This document shows, in pieces, positions 1-4,801 of a stretch of 5,039 nucleotides of DNA (its first letter is position 1; each line of letters opens with the position of its first letter). Both the position numbers and the translations under genes were made by a program. The notes under the pieces are model-generated. The model saw nothing but the letters and a program-made list of their open reading frames with translations, ran no database searches and was not told the origin of the DNA. The DNA is taken from NCBI GenBank assembly GCA_934662925.1, contig CAKUKL010000134.1, forward strand, positions 1 to 5,039, in the 5' to 3' direction. This DNA comes from an uncultured Oscillospiraceae bacterium (GTDB taxonomy: Bacteria > Bacillota > Clostridia > Oscillospirales > Oscillospiraceae).

Positions 1-1
1 A

Positions 2-319
2 TTTTACGCCGTGCTGTTCGGGCTGTTCCTGCTGTCCGCCCTGTGGCTGCTGCTCAAAAAGCAGCCGTGGATGCTCATCCCCGCGCTGGCCGTCACGCTG
101 GCCAGCGGCCTGCTGGCCGGGCTGCTGACCTATCCGCTGTCATGGTCCAGGATCTCCGCCCGCTTTGTGGAAAACACCGGCAAGCTCAATCCTTCAAGCT
201 ATATCATCGTCGGCCGTCCCGCGGCGGAGCTGTTCTTCGCGGCCGCCATTCTGGCAGCGGCGTACCTGCTGTGCTGCACCTTCCATGTATACCGGGAGAA
301 AAAGGACGAAAAAGCCTGA
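2..319 (+). CDS. C-terminal part of an unidentified multi-spanning membrane protein (5' end outside window)
   Basis: The reading frame is open from the first bases of the window (F-Y-A-V-L-F...) and ends at TGA 317-319, giving 105 visible residues; the real start lies upstream. The visible part is strongly hydrophobic: a helix at about residues 2-18, a short KKQPW turn, a second helix at about 24-44, a polar stretch of about 28 residues (contains SRISARFVENTGKLNPSS), a third helix at about 73-92, and a charged tail YREKKDEKA that should be cytoplasmic by the positive-inside rule. G/C-rich third positions match polA, so it looks like a native gene. I do not recognise the family. The helix-KK-turn-helix end is faintly like the C-terminus of transporters such as the CstA carbon starvation family, but this is too weak to use as a name. 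The gene converges on the minus-strand operon and is followed 11 nt later by a strong terminator. Confidence 0.75.
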   Translation, partial: FYAVLFGLFLLSALWLLLKKQPWMLIPALAVTLASGLLAGLLTYPLSWSRISARFVENTGKLNPSSYIIVGRPAAELFFAAAILAAAYLLCCTFHVYREKKDEKA

Positions 320-330
320 TGCTGAACGAA

Positions 331-359
331 ACGCCCGCGGTACGCCGCGGGCGTTTTTT
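331..359 (+). terminator. Rho-independent terminator of the membrane-protein gene
   Basis: A perfect 10-bp GC-rich stem (ACGCCCGCGG at 331-340 with CCGCGGGCGT at 345-354) closes a TACG loop, which is a UNCG-type tetraloop in RNA, and runs directly into six T residues (354-359). It starts 11 nt after the stop codon. On the opposite strand the hairpin is followed by TTTCGTTC, so it may also give weak back-up termination for the converging minus-strand operon. Confidence 0.93.
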
Positions 360-399
360 CGTCTTATGCTGTCATGTGAAATGGGCAAGGAAATCGTTC

Positions 400-427
400 A
401 AAAATGCGTCTGCGTTTCGGAGAACGC
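400..427 (-). terminator. possible weak terminator of the minus-strand operon
   Basis: Directly after the stop codon of the last minus-strand gene (TGA at 430-428), the minus strand reads GCGTT-CTCCGA-AACGC (427-412), a 5-bp hairpin. A competing fold pairs GCGT(T)CT with AGACGC and is followed at once by five T residues (404-400). The stem is short and has a bulge, so this is a candidate only. The rest of 320-427 holds nothing else I can identify. Confidence 0.35.
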
Positions 428-730
428 TCAAAAAATTCCGTGATTGTATCTGATCTGCCCATACAGAATAAAGGCCAGACCGATGACCATAGCCGGGAGA
501 ACAATATAATCTATTCCCGCTTCATTCCAAAATGCAGCAAAATACGATAAAGCCAAGGCCGCGCCAATGATCAGCGTCCCTGTGCCGATTGCCCTGCCGT
601 ATCGAGGAGCGTCTTCCTCTTTTACATTTCGGCGGTTGCGGGAATGTATCGTGCTGATGTTTCCTTTTATGTTGACGATGCCAAGCGTTGACAGGAATAT
701 GCCCAAAATCAGAAGCAGTAAATGACCCAT
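428..730 (-). CDS. small three-helix membrane protein, unknown function
   Basis: This is a 100-residue protein, ATG at 730, stop TGA at 430-428. The start is supported by a perfect AGGAGG (741-736) five bases upstream. Three hydrophobic segments are visible at about residues 3-20, 46-67 and 73-91. The first two are joined by a cytoplasmic-looking basic loop (about 22-45) carrying NIKGNISTIHSRNRRNVKEED and an APRYGRAIGTG turn. A short hydrophobic helix, a basic H-S-R-x-x-R loop and a G-rich second helix are typical of small uncharacterised membrane proteins in Clostridia and Bacilli, loosely like DUF3784-type proteins; I cannot assign a family. It is the last gene of the operon, 9 nt after the regulator's stop, and its Shine-Dalgarno overlaps that stop codon, so translation is probably coupled. 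An immunity-like or stress-sensing membrane role is conceivable because of the regulator-plus-small-membrane-protein layout, but nothing in the sequence proves it. Confidence 0.85.
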   Translation of the reverse strand: MGHLLLLILGIFLSTLGIVNIKGNISTIHSRNRRNVKEEDAPRYGRAIGTGTLIIGAALALSYFAAFWNEAGIDYIVLPAMVIGLAFILYGQIRYNHGIF

Positions 731-739
731 AGCGACCTC

Positions 740-946
740 CTAAAAGTAGAATAATTCTTCAAATTTCTTATCCAGCGCAATGCAGAGAATGAGGGCCAGT
801 TTGGCAGTCGGGTTGAACTGCCCGGTCTCAATAGAGCTGATTGTGTTTCGCGAGACGCCTACCATGGCCGCCAGCTGAGACTGCGAGAGATGTTTTTCAG
901 AACGCGCTTCTTTCAGCCTGTTCCGCAATTTCAGCTCGTCGTTCAT
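740..946 (-). CDS. XRE/Cro-family helix-turn-helix transcriptional regulator (68 aa)
   Basis: This is a single-domain DNA-binding protein consisting almost only of an HTH_3 fold. Residues 5-17 (LKLRNRLKEARSE) form helix 1, residues 21-29 (SQSQLAAMV) helix 2, and residues 32-40 (SRNTISSIE) the recognition helix, followed by the hallmark TGQFNP and a closing helix ending in FEELFYF. This matches the compact COG1476-type regulators of about 65-70 residues, so the gene is full length. ATG is at 946-944 and overlaps the upstream gene's TGA as ATGA; a GAGG (957-954) lies 7 nt upstream. Stop TAG is at 742-740. It has no sensor domain, so any signal would have to come through a partner protein or through its own abundance. 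Its likely targets are the two repeated palindromic boxes at the operon promoter (1287-1301 and 1320-1334), implying autoregulation; that link is inference. Confidence 0.93.
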   Translation of the reverse strand: MNDELKLRNRLKEARSEKHLSQSQLAAMVGVSRNTISSIETGQFNPTAKLALILCIALDKKFEELFYF

Positions 947-1272
947 CCCTTCACCTCGACCAGCCGCAGGAGGAAGAAGATAAAACTCAGCGCAAACATC
1001 GCAAAGTACAGGACAGTGATCGTCAGGTCTGTTTTTCTTCTCACTCTTCTATATTTCACCAGATAATGCGTGCCGAGGATGCTGAAATAAATCACCCAGG
1101 GGCTGAACAGCATGGTATGTGTCGCCCAGACAAATATGACTGAGATCAGGCAGCACACACCGGCTCCCACGCGGCCGGCGATATTGCCGGCCTGTGTCGT
1201 TGTCTCTATCTCCGCCAAATCTCTGTTTTGATTTTCTTTGCGGCTGATCGCCAAAATATCTTCCTTTTCCAT
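943..1272 (-). CDS. DUF6442-like small membrane protein
   Basis: This is a 109-residue protein starting MEKEDILAISRKENQNRD. That opening, followed by an acidic helix and A-G-N-I-A, is what I know from DUF6442-type proteins of Clostridia, which lie beside XRE regulators; function unknown. Residues 1-33 are polar and probably cytoplasmic. Hydrophobic segments follow at about 35-52 and 53-72, then a basic loop KYRRVRRKTD (73-82), and a third helix at about 84-102. Start choice: an in-frame TTG at 1290 and an ATG at 1275 are possible, but AGAGGG (1285-1280) lies 7 nt from the ATG at 1272 and only 4 nt from the one at 1275, and the family-like opening also favours 1272. Stop TGA (945-943) overlaps the regulator's start by 4 nt. 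It is the first gene of the operon, about 30 nt downstream of the predicted transcript start. It may pass a membrane signal to the regulator, but that is speculation. Confidence 0.85.
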   Translation of the reverse strand: MEKEDILAISRKENQNRDLAEIETTTQAGNIAGRVGAGVCCLISVIFVWATHTMLFSPWVIYFSILGTHYLVKYRRVRRKTDLTITVLYFAMFALSFIFFLLRLVEVKG

Positions 1273-1279
1273 CATATAT

Positions 1280-1285
1280 CCCTCT
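1280..1285 (-). promoter_or_regulatory. ribosome binding site that decides the DUF6442-like gene start
   Basis: AGAGGG on the minus strand is 7 nt from the ATG at 1272 and 4 nt from the ATG at 1275. The spacing favours 1272. It lies directly beside the downstream repeat box (1287-1301), so a protein bound there would block transcript elongation close to this site. Confidence 0.65.
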
Positions 1286-1286
1286 A

Positions 1287-1301
1287 CCAAGTTTTCTTGT
1301 C
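1287..1301 (-). promoter_or_regulatory. putative operator, copy 2 (at the transcript start)
   Basis: Minus-strand sequence GACAAGAAAACTTGG, an inverted repeat CAAG-AAAA-CTTG with flanks. It is identical over 15 bp to the box at 1320-1334 and begins at about +1 of the predicted transcript. Its size and symmetry suit a dimer of a Cro-like HTH protein, and the obvious candidate is the 68-residue regulator of the same operon. Binding is inferred, not shown. Confidence 0.65.
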
Positions 1302-1307
1302 GTCATT

Positions 1308-1336
1308 ATTATAGTTCCGCCAAGTTTTCTTGTCAA
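1308..1336 (-). promoter_or_regulatory. consensus sigma-A promoter of the minus-strand operon
   Basis: On the minus strand, TTGACA (1336-1331) and TATAAT (1313-1308) are separated by exactly 17 nt. Both hexamers are perfect consensus. Transcription should begin near 1301. Such a strong promoter, with boxes over the -35/spacer and at the start site, is what a tightly repressed and autoregulated operon would look like. Confidence 0.88.
1320..1334 (-). promoter_or_regulatory. putative operator, copy 1 (over the -35 and spacer)
   Basis: The same 15-bp GACAAGAAAACTTGG box as at 1287-1301, 33 bp away (about three helical turns, so both lie on the same DNA face). It overlaps the last four bases of the -35 hexamer and the first part of the spacer, so occupancy would block RNA polymerase. 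Confidence 0.65.
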
Positions 1337-1340
1337 TACG

Positions 1341-1383
1341 CTCTGCAAAGTTTTTGACTCTTTGATAAAAAAGCTCTGCGAAG
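1341..1383. repeat. short direct repeat CTCTGCRAAG, two copies 33 bp apart
   Basis: CTCTGCAAAG (1341-1350) and CTCTGCGAAG (1374-1383) match in 9 of 10 bases. Their 33-bp spacing equals the spacing of the two operator boxes next door, and bases just before each copy are also partly similar, which suggests one ancestral 33-bp unit that was duplicated and then decayed. No function can be assigned. Confidence 0.45.
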
Positions 1384-1415
1384 CACGACTTGGAAAAACC
1401 TTGTCCCCCTCGCCC

Positions 1416-1444
1416 TTGCTTTACCGGCTTTGAAATGTTATACT
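1416..1444 (+). promoter_or_regulatory. probable polA promoter (extended -10)
   Basis: TTGCTT (1416-1421) and TATACT (1439-1444) are 17 nt apart, and TG at 1436-1437 one base before the -10 makes an extended -10 element. Transcription would start near 1451, giving a leader of about 48 nt before the polA ATG. A second TATACT at 1456-1461 lacks a well-spaced -35 and is a poorer choice. Confidence 0.6.
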
Positions 1445-1498
1445 GTGTTTTTAGGTATACTATCTACAGACTAAACGCAGGAACGCGAGGGATCTCCC

Positions 1499-4153
1499 AT
1501 GAAGCTCATGGTCATCGACGGCAACTCCATCGTCAACCGCGCCTTTTACGGCGTGAGCCAGAACCTGTCCACCCGGGACGGGCTGCCCACCAACGCCATT
1601 TTCGGCTTTCTGAACATCCTCTTCAAGCTGCTGGACGAGGAAAAGCCCGAGGGGCTGGCCGTGGCCTTCGACCTGAAGGCCCCCACCTTCCGCCATCTGG
1701 CCTACGAGGGCTACAAGGCCCAGCGCAAGGGCATGCCCGAGGAGCTGGCGGCCCAGATGCCGGTGCTCAAAGAGGTTCTGGACGCCATGAACATCCGCCG
1801 GTACGAGCTGGAGGGCTGGGAGGCCGACGACCTGCTGGGCACCATGGCCCGGATCAACGGTGAGGACGGCGGCGACACCGTGGTGGTCACCGGCGACAAG
1901 GACTCCCTCCAGCTCATCGACCGGCGCACCACCGTCAAGCTGGTCACCACCCGCATGGGCCAGACCACCACAAAAAACATGACCCCCGACGCCTTCCGGG
2001 AGCAGTACGGCTTCGACCCTATCCACATCATCGATCTGAAGGCCCTCATGGGGGACGCGTCGGACAACATTCCCGGCGTAAAGGGCGTGGGCGAGAAGAC
2101 CGCCATGGCCCTCATCCAGCAGTACGCCTCCATCGACGTCATCTACGAAAAGCTGCCGGATATCGACGCAAAGCCCGCCGCCATCCGCAAGCTCACCGAG
2201 GGCGAGGCGGACGCCCGGATGAGCTACGATCTGGCCACTATCCGCCGGAACGCCCCCATGGACTTCTCCCCCGCCGACGCCGCCCGGAAGCCGTGGAACG
2301 ACAGCGCCCTGTACAACATTCTGCTGCGGCTGGAATTCTCCAAGCTCATCGACAAGCTGGGTCTGTCCAGCCACGGCGCCGTGGAGCAGAAGCAGGAGGA
2401 ATTCACCGGTACCTGCGAAAGCGAGATCGTGGACAGCGGCGAACGGATGCGCGAGCTGCTGGACGTCTTCCGGGGCCGGGAGCACGTCTCCTTTCTCGCC
2501 CTGCCCGACCTGAACGGCGTATGCGTGGAGTTCGGCGAGGGGAACGACGGCCGGGCCGCCCTGTTCCTCGCGGACCGGCTGGACTGCTACAACGAATTCC
2601 TCCGGGGCTTTTTCTCCGGGGACATCAAAAAGATCACCCACGACTGCAAGCCCCTGATGGGCCGCCTGCTGGAGGAGGGACTTTCCCCCGACGGCTTCGT
2701 TTTCGACACCGCCGTGGCCGCTTACCTGCTCTCCCCCACCGACGGGAGCTACGACCTTGAAAAGCTCTCCGTGAGCTACTTCAATTTTGAGACGGCCAAG
2801 GCCGCCGTCTATCGGGACCCGGACGCCTTCGGCCCGCTGGCGGACATTGCCGCCCCCATGGGCGCGTGGATGAGCCACACCGCGCTGGTGGAGGCCCTTT
2901 ACGAGGAGCAGTCCAAAAAACTCCGGGAACTGGGCATGGACGCGCTGTTCCGGGACATCGACCTGCCCCTGTGCGCCGTACTGGCCCGGATGGAGCAGGC
3001 GGGCTTCCTCGTGGACCAGAAGGCCCTCCGGGAGTTCGGCGAAATGCTCACCGACGGCATCGCCCGGGAGCAGGACGCCATCTTCACGCTGGCGGGCGAG
3101 ACGTTCAACATCAACTCCACCCAGCAGTTGGGCCGCATCCTCTTCGACAAACTGGGCCTGCCGCCGGTGAAGAAAACCAAAACGGGCTACTCCACCAACG
3201 CCGAGGTGCTGGAAAAGCTCCGGCCCCAGCACGAGATCATTGAGCACATTCTGGAGTTCCGCCAGCTGTCCAAGCTCAACTCCACCTACGTGGAAGGGCT
3301 TGGCAAGGTCATCGCCCCCGACGGGCGCATCCACACCAGCTTCCAGAACACCGTCACCGCCACCGGGCGGCTGTCCTCCACCGAGCCGAATTTGCAGAAC
3401 ATCCCCGTCCGCACCCCGCTGGGGGCGGAAATGCGAAAGATGTTCACCGCCGGGCCGGGGAACGTACTGGTGGACGCGGACTACTCCCAGATCGAGCTGC
3501 GGCTGCTGGCTCACATGTCCGGCGACAGCGAGATGATCGCCGCCTTCAACACCGGCGTGGACATTCATACCGTCACCGCCTCGCAGGTGTTCGGCGTCAC
3601 GCCGGACAGCGTCACCCCGGACATGCGCCGGGCGGCCAAGGCGGTGAACTTCGGCATCGTGTACGGCATCTCCGCCTTCTCCCTGTCGGAGGACATCCAC
3701 GTCACGGTGGCTCAGGCCAAGGAATATATGGAAAAATATTTCGCCCACTACTCCGGTGTCCGGGCCTATATGGACCGGGTGGTGGCCGAGGGCCGGGAGC
3801 ACGGCTACGTGTCCACCATGTACGGCCGGCGGCGCTGGCTGCCCGAGCTGAAAAGCTCCAACTTCAACACCCGCTCCTTCGGCGAGCGCGTGGCGTTGAA
3901 TATGCCCATTCAGGGCACCGCCGCCGACATCATCAAGCTGGCCATGCTCCGGGTGGACAATGCCCTCCGGGCGGAAAAATTGCAGGCCCGGCTGGTGCTT
4001 CAGGTCCACGACGAGCTGATCGTGGAGTGCCCCAAGGGCGAGGCGGAGACGGTGCGGGCTCTGCTCACCCGGGAGATGGAGGGCGCGGCGGCGCTGACCG
4101 TGCCCCTTACCGCGGACGCGAAGATCGGGAAAACCTGGGCAGATGCACACTAA
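1499..4153 (+). CDS. polA: DNA polymerase I (5'-nuclease + polymerase, no proofreading)
   Basis: DNA polymerase I extends primers with dNTPs and removes RNA primers and flaps during Okazaki-fragment maturation and excision repair in the cytoplasm. The 884 residues match the Gram-positive length. The 5'-nuclease domain spans about 1-290: D7 in VIDGNS, E108-A-D-D111, TGDKD (131-135), and GDASDN (185-190) followed by the H3TH motif IPGVKGVGEKTA. The middle domain (about 300-480) has the fold of a 3'-5' exonuclease without its metal ligands: where E. coli has the DxE of FDTET, this protein has L333 and L335, so it should not proofread, as in Bacillus and Clostridium. The polymerase domain follows: motif A ADYSQIELR with catalytic D661; O-helix R710, K714, F718, Y722; motif C QVHDEL with catalytic D838. 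F718 (rather than Tyr) predicts discrimination against dideoxynucleotides. The start is fixed by GAGGGA (1487-1492), 6 nt upstream of ATG. TAA at 4151-4153. It is divergent from the minus-strand operon. Confidence 0.98.
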   Translation: MKLMVIDGNSIVNRAFYGVSQNLSTRDGLPTNAIFGFLNILFKLLDEEKPEGLAVAFDLKAPTFRHLAYEGYKAQRKGMPEELAAQMPVLKEVLDAMNIRRYELEGWEADDLLGTMARINGEDGGDTVVVTGDKDSLQLIDRRTTVKLVTTRMGQTTTKNMTPDAFREQYGFDPIHIIDLKALMGDASDNIPGVKGVGEKTAMALIQQYASIDVIYEKLPDIDAKPAAIRKLTEGEADARMSYDLATIRRNAPMDFSPADAARKPWNDSALYNILLRLEFSKLIDKLGLSSHGAVEQKQEEFTGTCESEIVDSGERMRELLDVFRGREHVSFLALPDLNGVCVEFGEGNDGRAALFLADRLDCYNEFLRGFFSGDIKKITHDCKPLMGRLLEEGLSPDGFVFDTAVAAYLLSPTDGSYDLEKLSVSYFNFETAKAAVYRDPDAFGPLADIAAPMGAWMSHTALVEALYEEQSKKLRELGMDALFRDIDLPLCAVLARMEQAGFLVDQKALREFGEMLTDGIAREQDAIFTLAGETFNINSTQQLGRILFDKLGLPPVKKTKTGYSTNAEVLEKLRPQHEIIEHILEFRQLSKLNSTYVEGLGKVIAPDGRIHTSFQNTVTATGRLSSTEPNLQNIPVRTPLGAEMRKMFTAGPGNVLVDADYSQIELRLLAHMSGDSEMIAAFNTGVDIHTVTASQVFGVTPDSVTPDMRRAAKAVNFGIVYGISAFSLSEDIHVTVAQAKEYMEKYFAHYSGVRAYMDRVVAEGREHGYVSTMYGRRRWLPELKSSNFNTRSFGERVALNMPIQGTAADIIKLAMLRVDNALRAEKLQARLVLQVHDELIVECPKGEAETVRALLTREMEGAAALTVPLTADAKIGKTWADAH

Positions 4154-4154
4154 G

Positions 4155-4180
4155 CCCCAGCGGGCCTGCGCCCGCCGGGG
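4155..4180 (+). terminator. strong hairpin after polA, possible partial terminator or 3'-end stabiliser
   Basis: CCCC-A-GCGGGC, loop CTGC, then GCCCGC-C-GGGG: a stem of ten pairs with a single A/C mismatch, beginning one base after the polA stop. The following sequence, ACCCCATAATTTT, has no immediate T-run, so full Rho-independent termination is doubtful. A role in attenuation or in protecting the polA mRNA 3' end is equally possible. Confidence 0.45.
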
Positions 4181-4310
4181 ACCCCATAATTTTGATCAGG
4201 CCAGGCCGAAGTGAATCCGGCCTGTCCCAAGGTTTTGGCTAAAGCCAAAACGCTTGTACGGCGGCACCCGCCGCCGTCCCCCTTCGGGGTGCCTGCGGGC
4301 CTGCGCCCGC
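4160..4310. repeat. 16-nt self-complementary repeat, two exact copies at 4160-4175 and 4295-4310
   Basis: GCGGGCCTGCGCCCGC occurs at both ends of the polA-rimI spacer, each copy folding as GCGGGC / CTGC / GCCCGC. Two exact copies 135 bp apart bounding the structured spacer suggest the ends of, or modules within, a short interspersed (REP/MITE-like) element; this is inference from the arrangement. Confidence 0.5.
4202..4310. repeat. cluster of five further hairpins in the polA-rimI spacer
   Basis: Consecutive inverted repeats: CAGGCCG/CGGCCTG (4202-4208 with 4218-4224); a 20-bp palindrome GTTTTGGCTAAAGCCAAAAC (4232-4251, 9-bp arms around AA); ACGGCGGC/GCCGCCGT (4258-4265 with 4270-4277, loop ACCC); CCC-TTCG-GGG (4280-4289, UUCG tetraloop); and GCGGGC/GCCCGC (4295-4310). 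Almost every base is in a stem, and no convincing gene or promoter is present. It ends 15 nt before the rimI Shine-Dalgarno, so it may shape read-through, RNA stability or rimI translation. Confidence 0.6.
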
Positions 4311-4325
4311 AAAAGCCAGTCATAC

Positions 4326-4332
4326 GAGGTGA
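4326..4332 (+). promoter_or_regulatory. ribosome binding site that decides the rimI start
   Basis: GAGGTGA ends 4 nt before the GTG at 4337 (the GAGG core is 7 nt away). An upstream in-frame GTG at 4211 would add 42 residues encoded by the hairpin cluster and has no Shine-Dalgarno, so GTG 4337 is preferred. Confidence 0.8.
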
Positions 4333-4336
4333 TTTC

Positions 4337-4801
4337 GTGAACTATAAACTGACCCCCATGACCGCCGAGCACATTCCCCAGATCGCGGCGCTGGAAAAGG
4401 AGTGCTTCTCCCACCCGTGGAGCGAGGAAATGCTTCTGGAAGAACTGTGGAACGACTCCGCCGTCATCATCACCGCCGAGGGCGAGGATGGGACGGTGCT
4501 GGGCTACGCCGGGCTCCAGACCGTGCTGGACGAGGGTTATATCAACAACGTGGCGGTGGCACCGGACTACCGCCGTCAGGGCGTGGCCGGCGAGCTTATC
4601 GCCGCCTTCATCCGCTTCGGAAAGGCGAAGCTGGCCTTTCTCACGCTGGAGGTCCGAGCCTCCAACACTCCCGCCATCCGGCTCTATGAAAAGTACGGCT
4701 TTGCTGAGGCTGGCCGCCGGAAAAACTACTACGACGATCCCAAAGAGGACGCGATTTTAATGACATTGGAGTTTGAACATGAAACTGAAACTGCTGAATA
4801 A
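4337..4801 (+). CDS. rimI: ribosomal protein alanine N-acetyltransferase RimI
   Basis: This 154-residue GNAT enzyme matches the usual RimI length of about 150. RimI transfers acetyl from acetyl-CoA to the N-terminal amine of ribosomal protein bS18 and, in some bacteria, other proteins. Visible signatures: the N-terminal PMTAEHIPQIAALEKECFSHPWSEE with the family's FSxPWS (24-29); INNVAVAPDYRRQGVAGELI, containing the acetyl-CoA pyrophosphate loop R-R-Q-G-V-A (79-84); and LEVRASNTPAIRLYEKYGF with E105 and Y117 at the usual catalytic positions, then AGRRKNYYDDPKEDAILM, a strongly RimI-like ending. GTG start chosen from the GAGGTGA ribosome site. RimI is commonly found between tsaB and tsaD, but here it follows polA and overlaps another GNAT gene, so the exact substrate is less certain. 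No separate promoter is obvious, so it is probably transcribed with polA by read-through. Confidence 0.9.
   Translation: MNYKLTPMTAEHIPQIAALEKECFSHPWSEEMLLEELWNDSAVIITAEGEDGTVLGYAGLQTVLDEGYINNVAVAPDYRRQGVAGELIAAFIRFGKAKLAFLTLEVRASNTPAIRLYEKYGFAEAGRRKNYYDDPKEDAILMTLEFEHETETAE

Noticed and set aside
43..453. Other open frames across the first gene, its terminator and the convergent spacer
   Set aside because: They run through the strong terminator hairpin and gene ends, have no ribosome binding sites, and give Arg/Pro-rich products typical of off-frame GC-rich sequence.
1173..1192. Perfect inverted repeat GGCCGGC-N6-GCCGGCC inside the DUF6442-like gene
   Set aside because: It encodes an Ala-Gly-Asn-Ile-Ala-Gly stretch with GCC/GGC codons, so the symmetry is most simply a by-product of codon choice in the coding region; no promoter or T-run is nearby.
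1273..1290. TTG start at 1290 (or ATG at 1275) for the DUF6442-like gene
   Set aside because: From TTG 1290 the ribosome binding site AGAGGG would lie inside the gene; from ATG 1275 the spacing is only 4 nt. ATG 1272 has 7-nt spacing and the family-like MEKEDIL opening.
1354..1382. TTGACT at 1354-1359 as a -35 for polA
   Set aside because: At 17 nt spacing the -10 position reads TGCGAA, which is not a plausible -10; the 1416-1444 promoter is much better.
1460..4150. Open frame of nearly 900 codons on the minus strand opposite polA
   Set aside because: It mirrors polA codon for codon on the other strand. GC-rich third positions remove stop codons from the antisense frame. Its product is low-complexity (Gly/His/Val/Leu-rich), has no recognisable domain, and polA is unquestionable.
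4211..4336. 42-residue N-terminal extension of RimI from an upstream GTG
   Set aside because: It has no Shine-Dalgarno, would translate through the hairpin cluster, is rich in Pro/Arg from GC-rich repeats, and the family normally starts where the GTG at 4337 places it.
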